Shown: one piece after another, positions 9,200-18,274 of the stretch
Numbering within the stretch: position 1 is the first letter of the stretch
How the letters are laid out: every line of letters begins with the position of its first letter
Assembly: GCA_963974715.1 (NCBI GenBank)
Contig: CAXBDK010000003.1
Coordinates: 248,001-312,000, forward strand
From: Sediminicola sp963974715
GTDB taxonomy: Bacteria; Bacteroidota; Bacteroidia; Flavobacteriales; Flavobacteriaceae
Length of the DNA: 64,000 nt
Direction: 5' to 3'
Notes under the pieces: generated by a model
Database searches by the model: none
What the model was told of the DNA's origin: nothing
Seen by the model: the letters and a program-made list of their open reading frames with translations, nothing else
Position numbers and translations under genes: made by a program

Positions 9200-10198
9200 A
9201 TGATGGACAATATTCAATTTACCCACCCACAGTTCTTCTGGTTGCTGTTATTGCTACCGGTAGCGGTGGTATGGTATATTCTGAAGCGAAAGGAAGAGAC
9301 CGCATCCCTACGGATTTCCAGTATCAAGGGATTTTCCCAGGATAGCCTTCTCCCGCGCTTAAAACCTATTCTGTTCGTATTTCGCCTATTGGCGCTTGCG
9401 GCCATTATTATCGCCTTGGCCAGGCCACAGACCGAGGACATATCCTCTAGGACCAAGACCACAAAGGGCATAGATATCGTAATGGCCATTGACGTTTCCT
9501 CCAGTATGTTGGCAAGGGATCTAAAACCCAACAGGTTGGTGGCACTTAAGGAAGTGGCATCCGATTTTATCCGGAAACGTCCCAACGATAGGATAGGCCT
9601 TGTTGTGTACGCCGGGGAAAGTTTTACCCAGACGCCCATCACCAGCGACAAGTCAATAGTACTGGGTGCACTAAAGGAGATTACCTACGGACAATTGAAC
9701 GATGGGACCGCCATTGGAATGGGACTGGCCACCGCTGTCAACAGGCTGAAGGAAAGCAAGGCAAAGAGCAAAATAATCATACTACTGACAGATGGTGTGA
9801 ACAATTCCGGCTTTATAGAACCACAGACCGCGGCCGAACTGGCAGTAGAGTTCGACATCAAGACCTATACCATAGGGATCGGCACCAATGGCAATGCCCT
9901 TACCCCCATTTCCTATAATCCGGACGGTTCCTTCAGATATGGGATGAGACAGGTGGAAATTGACGAGAAATTATTGGAAAACATAGCGGATGTGACCGGG
10001 GGCGAATATTTTAGGGCCACCAACAACGACAAGCTGGAGGCGATCTATGAGGAGATCAACAAACTGGAGAAAACAGAGGTAGAGGAATTCAAATATTATC
10101 AATACGAGGAAAAATTTAGGCCTTGGGTGCTTCTGGCACTAGGCCTGTTGTTGTTCGAATGGTTATTGCGAAACACATTATTTAGGAGTTTTATATAA
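9200..10198 (+). CDS. batA: BatA, VWA-domain membrane protein
   Basis: 332 residues. Two N-terminal membrane helices (about 11-28 and 55-74) and one C-terminal helix near 310-326 flank a VWA domain. MIDAS is DVSSS at 98-102 with downstream threonine and aspartate motifs (TDGVNNSG). This is the standard BatA plan in the Bacteroides aerotolerance operon, where Bat proteins are linked to oxygen tolerance or envelope function; the mechanism is not established. It begins immediately after the previous stop (ATGATG, either ATG possible) and BatB follows 2 bp after its stop. Confidence 0.92.
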   Translation: MMDNIQFTHPQFFWLLLLLPVAVVWYILKRKEETASLRISSIKGFSQDSLLPRLKPILFVFRLLALAAIIIALARPQTEDISSRTKTTKGIDIVMAIDVSSSMLARDLKPNRLVALKEVASDFIRKRPNDRIGLVVYAGESFTQTPITSDKSIVLGALKEITYGQLNDGTAIGMGLATAVNRLKESKAKSKIIILLTDGVNNSGFIEPQTAAELAVEFDIKTYTIGIGTNGNALTPISYNPDGSFRYGMRQVEIDEKLLENIADVTGGEYFRATNNDKLEAIYEEINKLEKTEVEEFKYYQYEEKFRPWVLLALGLLLFEWLLRNTLFRSFI

Positions 10199-10200
10199 TT

Positions 10201-11247
10201 ATGGTGCAGTTAGACGAAAAAATATATTTCTACTTATTGTTCCTTATTCCGGTGATGGTGGTCCTTTTTGTGGCGCTTCAGATCTGGAAAAAGAGAACAC
10301 GGAATAAGTTTGCCGATCTGCCCTTATTAAAGCGATTGGCCCCAACCAGATCAAACTTTAAGTCAACTTTAAAACTTATTTTTCTTTTATTGGGCCTATC
10401 CTGCTTAATTTTGGGGCTGGTGAATCCCAAAATAGGGACCAAACTGGAAACCGTAAAAAGAGAGGGTGTGGACATTGTATTTGCAGTGGACGTATCAAAG
10501 AGTATGTTGGCCGAGGATATTGCCCCCAACAGATTGGAAAAGACCAAAAGATTGGTTTCTGAAATCATTAACCAATTGGCAAGCGATCGAATAGGGATCA
10601 TCGCATATGCAGGCCAAGCCTTTCCACAATTGCCCATTACTACCGACTATGGGGCGGCAAAAATGTTCCTACAGAGCATGAATACCGATATGCTCTCCTC
10701 CCAAGGGACGGCCATAAATGAGGCTATTGACCTGGCCACTACCTATTATGACGACGACCAGCAGACCAATAGGGTGCTCTTTATCATCTCCGATGGGGAA
10801 GATCACTCCGAAGGCACTACCATGGACGCGGTATCCAATGCGGTGGACAAAGGAATTCGAATATTTACAATAGGGGTCGGACAACTAAGGGGCGGGCCCA
10901 TTCCGATCAAAAGGAACGGAATCGTGGAAAGCCTTAAAAAAGATGCCCAAGGCGAGGTGGTCATCACCAAATTAAATGAAGATATCCTTAAAGAGATTGC
11001 CAGTGAAGGGAATGGAGGCTATGTTAACGGTTCCAATACAGAAGAAGCGGTAGACTTCATAAAGGGGCAATTGGACCAAATGGACAAAACGGAATTTGAG
11101 GCAAAGCAGTTTGCTGAATACAAAGATCAATTTCAATGGTTTTTGGGAGCCGGATTGTTATTATTGTTCTTAGATATATTCCTGCTGGAGAGAAAGACCA
11201 AATGGCTACAAAAGTTAAACCTGTTCAATGAAAAAGAGAATGTTTAG
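10201..11247 (+). CDS. batB: BatB, VWA-domain membrane protein
   Basis: 348 residues, a paralogue of the preceding BatA with the same order: N-terminal helices at about 9-27 and 56-74, a VWA domain with MIDAS DVSKS (97-101), SDGEDHSEG later in the fold, and a C-terminal helix (FQWFLGAGLLLLFLDIFLL). BatA and BatB are expected to associate in the membrane. The gene ends 20 bp inside batC, so the two are translationally coupled. Confidence 0.92.
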   Translation: MVQLDEKIYFYLLFLIPVMVVLFVALQIWKKRTRNKFADLPLLKRLAPTRSNFKSTLKLIFLLLGLSCLILGLVNPKIGTKLETVKREGVDIVFAVDVSKSMLAEDIAPNRLEKTKRLVSEIINQLASDRIGIIAYAGQAFPQLPITTDYGAAKMFLQSMNTDMLSSQGTAINEAIDLATTYYDDDQQTNRVLFIISDGEDHSEGTTMDAVSNAVDKGIRIFTIGVGQLRGGPIPIKRNGIVESLKKDAQGEVVITKLNEDILKEIASEGNGGYVNGSNTEEAVDFIKGQLDQMDKTEFEAKQFAEYKDQFQWFLGAGLLLLFLDIFLLERKTKWLQKLNLFNEKENV

Positions 11248-12103
11248 GATCTACATAGCCTGTATGGTACCCTTCCTTTTTGTATTACCGGGCCATGCGC
11301 AGGAAAAGGATGCAGAAAGGGAAAAGGCGCTGCGCACCTCCAAAAACCATACTTGGGAAGGCAACAAGGAACTTTCGGAAGGCCATTTCGTAACGGCCGA
11401 GGCCGAATATAGGAAAGCCATCGCCAAAAGCACCGAAAATGCGGCGGCACCCTATAATCTAGGTAACGCCTACTATGAAAACGAGACCTACAACGAGGCC
11501 TTTTCCAGATTTAAGCAAGCAGGGGAACTGGCTACGGACAAAGCCGACAAACACAAGGCATACCACAATATGGGCAATGTCTTTATGAAGGAAAAGCAAT
11601 ACGAAAAGGCAGTGGAAGCCTATAAACAGGCCCTGCGGAACGATCCCACCGACGAAGAGACGCGTTACAATCTGGCATTGGCGAAGGAGCTCCTGAAAAA
11701 ACAACAGGACGAAGAAAAGAAAAACGATAAGAACCAGGATAATAAGGACGATCAGAACAAAGAAGATCAAAAGGAGAAGGACAAGAACGAAGGAGATAGC
11801 AAGGACCAAAAGAACGACCAGAAAAAAGATCAAGGGGACGAAGGAGATAAGGGGGACCAGAAGGACAAAGAAGACGAAAAGAAAGAGGGCGAAGGCGATC
11901 AAAAACAGGATCCACAGAAAAAACCGGGCGAAGGGGAACAGCCCAATGATCAACAGCAACAACAGCCCCGCCCCAATCAACTTTCCCCTCAACAGGTAGA
12001 AAACCTATTGGAGGCCATGCAGAACGAAGAAAAGAAGGTGAAGGAAAAAATTGATGCCCAAAAAGTGAAAGGCGTGAAGGTAAAAAATGAAAAAGATTGG
12101 TAA
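11228..12103 (+). CDS. batC: BatC, TPR protein with long charged tail
   Basis: 291 residues. A signal peptide (cut after GHAQ, about residue 25) is followed by tetratricopeptide repeats covering roughly 30-155 (NAAAPYNLGNAYYENETYNEAF, then KAYHNMGNVFMKEKQYEKAV). Residues about 155-250 are almost only K, D, E, Q, N and G and must be disordered; a P/Q-rich stretch and a short charged helix end the protein. BatC is thought to scaffold the periplasmic side of Bat complexes. It overlaps batB by 20 bp and the batD start by 1 bp. The lysine/aspartate tail produces a long hydrophobic open frame on the opposite strand, which is an artefact. Confidence 0.9.
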   Translation: MKKRMFRIYIACMVPFLFVLPGHAQEKDAEREKALRTSKNHTWEGNKELSEGHFVTAEAEYRKAIAKSTENAAAPYNLGNAYYENETYNEAFSRFKQAGELATDKADKHKAYHNMGNVFMKEKQYEKAVEAYKQALRNDPTDEETRYNLALAKELLKKQQDEEKKNDKNQDNKDDQNKEDQKEKDKNEGDSKDQKNDQKKDQGDEGDKGDQKDKEDEKKEGEGDQKQDPQKKPGEGEQPNDQQQQQPRPNQLSPQQVENLLEAMQNEEKKVKEKIDAQKVKGVKVKNEKDW

Positions 12104-13890
12104 TGGGTACCATGGTCAGACATTATTTGGCATTCATTGCCCTTTTCATCCTTGCGTTCAACAGCAGCGCACAGGACCAGGAGGGGGTTACATTTGAGGC
12201 AAAATTGAGCAAGGACAAATTGGGCATCAATGAACGTCTGCGCATCGATTTTGCCATGAACAAGGATGGCGATAATTTCAATCCACCCGATTTTGAAGGC
12301 TTTAGGGTGATTATGGGGCCTTCACAATCGATCAGTTCCTCTTGGATAAACGGGGTTAAAAGTTACTCCAAGACCTACTCCTATGTCCTTATGCCCACCG
12401 CAAGGGGCAAGTTTACCATAGCACAGGCAACCATTTCCATCGATGGGAAGACCTACAAATCCCTTCCGCAAGAGGTAGAGGTAACGGCTGCGGTGGACAG
12501 GCCAGGCGAAGAAGCCACCGCAGATGCCATCGCTGATGAAAACCTTCATTTGGTGGCGGAGGTCTCCAAAACCAATCCTTATATAAATGAAGACATCAGT
12601 GTGGTATACAAGCTCTATGTTAGCCCTTCCATTAATGTTTCCAATTTTAGGGCCTTGGACAATCCGACCTATAACAATTTTTGGAGCCAAGATATGCCTG
12701 TCACCAAATTTACCGTACAGAGCGGAACCTACAACGGCAAAACATATAGATATGTAATTCTTAAGAGGGTGGTTCTGTATGCCCAAAAAAGTGGAAAGCT
12801 GGAACTGGAACCACTCTCCTTGGAGGTGACGGTGGATGTGCCCACCAACAAACGGGATTTTTTTGGGGGAAGGGTGTTTACCTCCACCAACCTTACCGTA
12901 TCAGCAGGAATGCGTACCATTGACGTAAAAGAGCTCCCAACCGCCGGTAAACCGGACAACTTTAGTGGTGCCGTGGGGCAATTCGATTTTTCCGTGAATA
13001 CGAGCAAGACAAGCCTTAATGCTTCGGAATCGTTACAAGCGGTGGTACAGGTCAGTGGAAAGGGAAATCTAAAGCTCTTCCAACTTCCCGAACCAAGCCT
13101 GCCGAGTGCCCTTGAAGTATATGAACCCGAATTTAAGGAGGACGTCCGCACAACCCTTTCGGGCATGGAGGGAAAGGTGAGCAACCAATACACCATAGTG
13201 CCGGCCTTTAAGGGAAAATATCCCATTCCGCCTATCTCCTTCAGCTATTTCGACCCGGATTCGGAAAAATATATCACCCTTGGATCCAAGGAAATTATGG
13301 TAAACGTGGAAGAAGGCCCAACTTCTTCCGGAACAGATCCTTCCAGCGCAGTGTCAGCCACCAACAAACAAGCGGTAGTGGCAACGGGCCAACAGTTTAA
13401 TTTTATAAAGACCAACACCGATCTGTTCCCTATTGGGTCGAACTATTTTTTTGCCTCCGGCCGATTTTTTATGTGGCTGTTGTTGCCCCTGCTGCTTATC
13501 CCCGCTGCCATCATACTCGGAAAAAAACGTAAGGCGATCGCAAGTGATGTGGTAGGGAACAGAATAAAAAAGGCCAACCGATTGGCAAGGAAATATCTTT
13601 CGGAAGCCAAAAAGGCCTTGGGGAACAAGGAAACCTTTTATATTGCACTGGAGAAAGCATTGCACAACTACTTAAAGGCAAAGCTCAAAATAGAGACCTC
13701 GGAATTCAGCAAGGACAAAATCGCCGCATTGCTGGAAGAAAGAAGGGTGGATAAAATGGTTGTGGACGAATTTATAGCATTGTTGGAAAACTGTGAGCTG
13801 GCAAGGTACAGCCCTTTTTCCGTGGTACAGATGCAAGAGGACTATAGTAGGGCGAGCGAGGTCATTTCGCAAATGGACAAACAGTTATAG
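12103..13890 (+). CDS. batD: BatD, oxygen-tolerance family membrane protein
   Basis: About 595 residues. I place the start at ATG 12103, where TAATG joins the batC stop to the batD start; a TTG two codons upstream and an ATG at 12112 are alternatives. A signal peptide (FILAFNSSAQ) precedes several Ig-like beta domains that carry the BatD signature, including NPYINEDISVVYKLYVS and the late YTIVPAFKGKYPIPP. One membrane helix (FFMWLLLPLLLIPAAIILG, about residues 455-475) leads to a 115-residue cytoplasmic helical tail. It is the large periplasmic member of the Bat set. Confidence 0.9.
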   Translation: MGTMVRHYLAFIALFILAFNSSAQDQEGVTFEAKLSKDKLGINERLRIDFAMNKDGDNFNPPDFEGFRVIMGPSQSISSSWINGVKSYSKTYSYVLMPTARGKFTIAQATISIDGKTYKSLPQEVEVTAAVDRPGEEATADAIADENLHLVAEVSKTNPYINEDISVVYKLYVSPSINVSNFRALDNPTYNNFWSQDMPVTKFTVQSGTYNGKTYRYVILKRVVLYAQKSGKLELEPLSLEVTVDVPTNKRDFFGGRVFTSTNLTVSAGMRTIDVKELPTAGKPDNFSGAVGQFDFSVNTSKTSLNASESLQAVVQVSGKGNLKLFQLPEPSLPSALEVYEPEFKEDVRTTLSGMEGKVSNQYTIVPAFKGKYPIPPISFSYFDPDSEKYITLGSKEIMVNVEEGPTSSGTDPSSAVSATNKQAVVATGQQFNFIKTNTDLFPIGSNYFFASGRFFMWLLLPLLLIPAAIILGKKRKAIASDVVGNRIKKANRLARKYLSEAKKALGNKETFYIALEKALHNYLKAKLKIETSEFSKDKIAALLEERRVDKMVVDEFIALLENCELARYSPFSVVQMQEDYSRASEVISQMDKQL

Positions 13891-13930
13891 GAACTCTGGA
13901 AACGGAGCAATGGAACAATAGAATGCACAG

Positions 13931-14689
13931 ATGAAGGGAATCGTATCTTTAATATTTATCCTGATATCATTTTGGGCAAATGCGCAAAATGAGGCCCTGT
14001 TCAACAATGCCACCACCGCCTATAATTCGGGCGAATATGAAAAGGCCATCGAAAATTATTTGGAAATAATCGGGAACGGGCAACATTCCCCTGAACTCTA
14101 TTTCAATCTTGGGAACGCCTACTACAAAACGAACCAGATTGCCCCAAGTATCTACTATTATGAAAAAGCGCTGCTTTTAAGGCCTAACGACCCTGAAATA
14201 ACCACCAATCTAGGATATGCCAAAAACATGACCCTGGACGCTATCGTTCCCACTCCTAGAACAGGATTGGGCAGGATCTTTGAGGGAATAACAGGATTTC
14301 TTTCCTTTGAGCAATGGAGCTATGCCGCGGTCACCTTGATGATCCTTTTTGTGCTTTTCTACCTGGCCTTCCATTTTGCCTCGTATACTACCCATAAAAG
14401 AATTGCCTTTGTTAGTGCCTTTATTTGTTTTGCGTTATCGGTACTGTCCATAGCGCTTGCATATAATGGATATACCGTTTTTAAGGCGGACAGGCCCGCA
14501 ATCGTTTTTAAGGATGAAATAATCGTAAAATCCGAACCCAACAATAGGAGCCAGGAAACCTTTAGGATCCATGAAGGTACCAAAGTGAACGTATTGGATT
14601 CCTTGGGGGATTGGAACAAAATTGAGCTTCTTGACGGGAAGACCGGTTGGTTGCCATCGGCTGGAATAAAACAGATAAGGGATTTTTAG
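13931..14689 (+). CDS. batE: BatE, TPR plus SH3-like membrane protein
   Basis: 252 residues. A signal peptide (to FWANAQ) precedes two TPR units (about 20-90, with LYFNLGNAYYKTNQIAPSIY). Two membrane helices follow near 120-145 and 155-180, then a C-terminal bacterial SH3 domain (VKSEPNNRSQETFRIHEGTK, with GWLP near the end). This is the normal plan of BatE and closes the operon, 40 bp after batD. The gene after it has a different role and lies 168 bp away. Confidence 0.88.
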   Translation: MKGIVSLIFILISFWANAQNEALFNNATTAYNSGEYEKAIENYLEIIGNGQHSPELYFNLGNAYYKTNQIAPSIYYYEKALLLRPNDPEITTNLGYAKNMTLDAIVPTPRTGLGRIFEGITGFLSFEQWSYAAVTLMILFVLFYLAFHFASYTTHKRIAFVSAFICFALSVLSIALAYNGYTVFKADRPAIVFKDEIIVKSEPNNRSQETFRIHEGTKVNVLDSLGDWNKIELLDGKTGWLPSAGIKQIRDF

Positions 14690-14857
14690 GCACACTATGA
14701 ACATTCATGGACCTTTTCCATGCTGTTTACTTGTTCCCTTATAAACTGAAATTCTGACCGCTAGACCTTTAAAGGAAAATGGCATACCATCTCGATGGCC
14801 TTTGGTCCGTTCGGAACGCAACTTGGGAAAGACAGTAAATTAACCTAAAAATGCGAA

Positions 14858-15484
14858 ATGGACATTGCCCAGATTTTTAATAACAATCAGAAATGGGTCC
14901 AAGATAAATTGGATACGAATGCATCGTTTTTTGAAGAACTGGGAAAAGGCCAAAATCCCGAAATGCTCTATATTGGCTGTTCCGACAGTAGGGTAAGCGC
15001 TGAGGAACTTATGGGAGCGGTTCCCGGGGAAGTCTTTGTACACAGGAATATTGGGAACATGGTCATAGGAACCGACCTGAATGCACTGTCCGTTATAGAC
15101 TATGCAGTTTACCATCTCAAGGTAAAACATATTGTAATATGTGGACACTACGCCTGCGGCGGGGTTAAAGCGGCAATGCAATCGGAGGATCTGGGCCTTT
15201 TGAACCCGTGGCTAAGGAGCATCAGGGACGTATACCGACTTCATCGACATGAACTAGCGGCCATTGCCAACGAGGAAAAAAAGTATTCCCGTCTTGTGGA
15301 GCTCAATGTGCAGGAGCAATGTGTAAACCTTATCAAGACCGCTGCCGTTCAAAAGGCGTACAGAGATCGGGGCCTAAAGGTATACGGGTGGGTATTTGAC
15401 GTACATACAGGCAGACTGATCGATCTTAAAATAGATTTTGAGGGAATCCTCAAGGGCATTATGGAAATCTATCATCTTGACTAG
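14858..15484 (+). CDS. Beta-class carbonic anhydrase (first copy)
   Basis: Interconverts CO2 and bicarbonate at a zinc site. The ligand motifs are complete: C41-S-D43-S-R45 and H97-Y-A-C100 followed by GGVKAAM. The length of 208 residues is typical. There is no signal peptide, so it is cytosolic. It stands 374 bp upstream of a SulP transporter that is followed by a second carbonic anhydrase of similar sequence. This arrangement points to bicarbonate uptake and conversion rather than sulfate transport. Confidence 0.93.
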   Translation: MDIAQIFNNNQKWVQDKLDTNASFFEELGKGQNPEMLYIGCSDSRVSAEELMGAVPGEVFVHRNIGNMVIGTDLNALSVIDYAVYHLKVKHIVICGHYACGGVKAAMQSEDLGLLNPWLRSIRDVYRLHRHELAAIANEEKKYSRLVELNVQEQCVNLIKTAAVQKAYRDRGLKVYGWVFDVHTGRLIDLKIDFEGILKGIMEIYHLD

Positions 15485-15569
15485 CAGCAAAAGGGATTAT
15501 AAAAGGTCTATTTATTGGATACCCAAGGATTTTTAAAATATTATTAACACAGTATCCGTACAAACCCTG

Positions 15570-15577
15570 TATCTTTG
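15570..15577 (+). promoter_or_regulatory. Bacteroidota -7 box (TATCTTTG) for the small protein gene
   Basis: An exact TAnnTTTG match lying 21 bp before the ATG at 15599. No good -33 TTTG is present upstream. It argues that translation starts at 15599 and not at the in-frame TTG at 15575, which is inside the box. Confidence 0.55.
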
Positions 15578-15598
15578 CAAAAAGCCGTTTTTGCATTA

Positions 15599-15901
15599 AT
15601 GAAGTCGTTTCTTCTTACTTTTATGCTCTCTATATGGTTATTTGCCATATTTGCCCCCTCGGTGATCACACTGGTGGAAAGGGATGGGCAGACAGTGGTC
15701 ATGACCAATCTTACAGAGGAGGAAAACCATGATCAGGGCAAAAAGGATTTCGGCGAAAAAAAAATGGTTTTCTATAAATACGGCATCCCTTCTTTTTCGC
15801 TCTTACTCCCCAATCAAAGGGCCTTTAAACTTAGGAAAATCAGCATTTCAAATTACAGCTTGGAAATCCCACTTCCCCCACCCGAGCTAGGATACTGCTA
15901 G
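15599..15901 (+). CDS. Small membrane-anchored protein of unknown function between carbonic anhydrase and SulP
   Basis: 100 residues from ATG 15599. An N-terminal hydrophobic stretch (FLLTFMLSIWLFAIFAPSVI) looks like a signal anchor or uncleaved signal peptide. The rest is polar, with a charged middle (EEENHDQGKKDFGEKK) and a proline-rich end. I do not recognise a family. It has its own promoter-like box, lies 114 bp after one carbonic anhydrase and 76 bp before the SulP gene, and reads in the same direction. The position suggests an accessory role in the bicarbonate cluster, but that is inference only. Confidence 0.62.
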   Translation: MKSFLLTFMLSIWLFAIFAPSVITLVERDGQTVVMTNLTEEENHDQGKKDFGEKKMVFYKYGIPSFSLLLPNQRAFKLRKISISNYSLEIPLPPPELGYC

Positions 15902-15977
15902 ACCACACACTCAACAATCTTCATAAGTTCAATAACTCCCGGTTTTTTAAAATCTGGAGCAAAAATATATTAAAAAA

Positions 15978-17564
15978 ATGTTCAAACACTTAAAACAGGA
16001 TCTGCCTGCGAGTATCGTAGTCTTTTTCGTTGCACTGCCCCTATGTTTGGGAATTGCGCTGGCGAGTGGCGCTCCCCTCTTCTCAGGGTTGATCGCCGGT
16101 ATTGTCGGCGGTATCGTTGTCGGTTCCCTCAGTGGGGCTTCCCTTGGAGTTAGTGGTCCGGCAGCGGGACTCGCCGTAATCGTACTGAGTGCCATTGCCA
16201 CATTGGGTAGTTTTGAGAACTTCCTGTTGGCGGTGATCATTGGAGGGGCCATCCAAATTATACTAGGGGCCCTTAGGGCGGGAGTTATAGGATACTACTT
16301 TCCTTCTTCTGTGATCAAGGGAATGCTGGCGGGCATTGGGATCATCATCTTTTTAAAACAGATTCCCCATGCTTTGGGCTATGACAATGACTATGAAGGC
16401 GACATGGATTTCATGGAGAGGGACGGTGAAAATACCTTCTCTGCCCTGTTCAACATGCTGGATTTCATTTCGACCGGCGCTGTGGTGGTGACATTGATTT
16501 CCCTCGCCATTCTCCTTTTTTGGGAGAAAGTACTTTCCAAGAAACATTTTATATTTACCGTAATTCCGGGACCCTTGGTCGCAGTCGCCCTGGGAATCGT
16601 GTTCCAGTTGCTCTTTGCTTCCAACGGTGCTTTGGCCATTTCTCCAGAGCATTTGGTATCCGTACCGGAACCAGAGGATGCCGCGGCCTTTTTTGGACAG
16701 TTTACCCTTCCAAATTTTGGAGCCATCACCGATCCGCAGGTGTGGATAACCGGTATAACCATTGCCATAGTGGCAAGTTTGGAAACCCTGCTTTCAGTGG
16801 AAGCCATTGATAAGTTAGATCCCGAAAAAAGGGTCACCCCCACCAACCGGGAACTTTTTGCACAAGGTGCGGGTAATATGATGTCAGGATTGATCGGGGG
16901 CCTTCCCATCACACAGGTGATCGTAAGGAGCTCCGCCAATGTGCAGTCCGGCGGCAAAAGCAAAGCCTCCACCATTATGCACGGTTTCTTTTTGATCCTC
17001 GCCGTTGTGGCCATACCCCGCTTGTTGAATGAAATCCCTCTGGCCGTTTTGGCGGCAATATTGCTGATCGTGGGATACAAATTAGCAAAGCCTTCCATGT
17101 TCAGGGATATGTACCGACTGGGAAAAGAACAGTTCTTACCCTTTATAGTAACCGTTTTAGGCGTTGTATTTACCGATCTGCTGGTTGGGATCGGATTAGG
17201 TCTAGCAGTTGGAATTACGACTATCCTAATCAACAACTATAAAAATTCCCACTTCTTGCACATTGTGGAAAGTAATGGAGATCAGCCACAGGTAAAGATG
17301 ACCTTGGCGGAAGAACTTTCCTTTTTGAACAAAGGGGCCATCCTTCGGGAATTGAACAGTCTTCCCCATGGTACCTTCCTTGAACTCGATGTGCGGAAAA
17401 CCATCCGATTGAACTATGACATTCTTGAGATATTGGACGATTTTGCCTATAAGGCCAGAGAAAAGAACATTACAATTAAACTAATATCCGAACGCGGAAT
17501 AATTGAAAACCCTGAAAGCTTCAAAAAGTTTTTCGGGGTATCCCTGCAGGCGGGCTCACACTAA
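15978..17564 (+). CDS. SulP-family anion (probable bicarbonate) transporter
   Basis: 528 residues with about ten to twelve hydrophobic segments of the SulP fold, beginning DLPASIVVFFVALPLCLGIA, followed by GLIGGLPITQVIVRSSANVQSGGKS in the transport core. The last 90 residues (from LAEELSFLNKGA) look like a STAS domain. SulP proteins carry sulfate or bicarbonate; here carbonic anhydrase genes lie on both sides, and the second starts 11 bp after this stop, which favours bicarbonate. It acts in the inner membrane. Confidence 0.9.
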   Translation: MFKHLKQDLPASIVVFFVALPLCLGIALASGAPLFSGLIAGIVGGIVVGSLSGASLGVSGPAAGLAVIVLSAIATLGSFENFLLAVIIGGAIQIILGALRAGVIGYYFPSSVIKGMLAGIGIIIFLKQIPHALGYDNDYEGDMDFMERDGENTFSALFNMLDFISTGAVVVTLISLAILLFWEKVLSKKHFIFTVIPGPLVAVALGIVFQLLFASNGALAISPEHLVSVPEPEDAAAFFGQFTLPNFGAITDPQVWITGITIAIVASLETLLSVEAIDKLDPEKRVTPTNRELFAQGAGNMMSGLIGGLPITQVIVRSSANVQSGGKSKASTIMHGFFLILAVVAIPRLLNEIPLAVLAAILLIVGYKLAKPSMFRDMYRLGKEQFLPFIVTVLGVVFTDLLVGIGLGLAVGITTILINNYKNSHFLHIVESNGDQPQVKMTLAEELSFLNKGAILRELNSLPHGTFLELDVRKTIRLNYDILEILDDFAYKAREKNITIKLISERGIIENPESFKKFFGVSLQAGSH

Positions 17565-17575
17565 ACCCTATTATT

Positions 17576-18214
17576 ATGTCAGATACATTTTACAAAAAAA
17601 TAATTGAGAACAACAAAGAATGGGTAGCGGAAAAATTGTCCGGCGACCAGGAATATTTCGCAAGATTGGCAAAAGGCCAGAGTCCGCCATTGCTATGGAT
17701 CGGATGTGCCGATAGCAGGGTACCTGCCAACGAGATCATAGGAGCACAGCCCGGCGAGGTCTTTGTTCACCGGAACATTGCCAATATGGTGGTACATAGC
17801 GACATGAACATGTTGAGCGTACTGGATTACGCCGTAAACGTGCTAAAGGTAAAACATGTCATCGTCTGTGGCCATTACGGTTGTGGTGGCGTCAAGGCCG
17901 CTATGGGCAACAGCTCAGTAGGCATTATCGATAACTGGATCCGCCATATAAAAGATGTCTACCGTCTTCACAAAGGCGAGTTGGACGCCATTGGAAACGA
18001 AGAGGAAAGATTCGATAAATTCGTGGAATTCAACGTAAAGGAACAGGTATTCGATCTGGCAAAAACCTCCATAGTACAAAACGTATGGAAACAGGGCCAA
18101 GAACTGTACCTACATGGCTGGGTCTACGGCCTTAGTACCGGAATTGTCAAAGATCTGGAAGTGAACATCAGTAACGATAGCGAGTTGGACGAGGTATACC
18201 AACTTAACTTTTAG
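17576..18214 (+). CDS. Beta-class carbonic anhydrase (second copy)
   Basis: 212 residues, a paralogue of the enzyme at 14858. Zinc and active-site motifs are C44-A-D46-S-R48 and H100-Y-G-C103 with GGVKAAM. It is cytosolic and starts 11 bp after the SulP stop, so it is almost certainly cotranscribed with the transporter. Coupling of a transporter with an anhydrase would trap or release bicarbonate at the membrane. A strong terminator follows 24 bp after the stop. Confidence 0.93.
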   Translation: MSDTFYKKIIENNKEWVAEKLSGDQEYFARLAKGQSPPLLWIGCADSRVPANEIIGAQPGEVFVHRNIANMVVHSDMNMLSVLDYAVNVLKVKHVIVCGHYGCGGVKAAMGNSSVGIIDNWIRHIKDVYRLHKGELDAIGNEEERFDKFVEFNVKEQVFDLAKTSIVQNVWKQGQELYLHGWVYGLSTGIVKDLEVNISNDSELDEVYQLNF

Positions 18215-18237
18215 CAATCCTCAACAATACCATTGCC

Positions 18238-18274
18238 AACCGGCCCTTGAAGCAATTCTTGGACCGGTTTTTTT
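18238..18274 (+). terminator. Intrinsic terminator after the carbonic anhydrase-SulP unit
   Basis: AACCGG (18238-18243) pairs with CCGGTT (18264-18269) around a loop that pairs further (CC with GG), followed by a run of seven T. It closes the SulP-carbonic anhydrase transcript. Confidence 0.75.

Noticed and set aside
11459..11992. 177-residue hydrophobic frame on the minus strand
   Set aside because: It is the complement of the lysine/aspartate-rich codons of batC; the hydrophobic look is a consequence of that bias.
16391..17236. 281-residue minus-strand frame
   Set aside because: It lies fully inside the well-supported SulP gene and has no family features.
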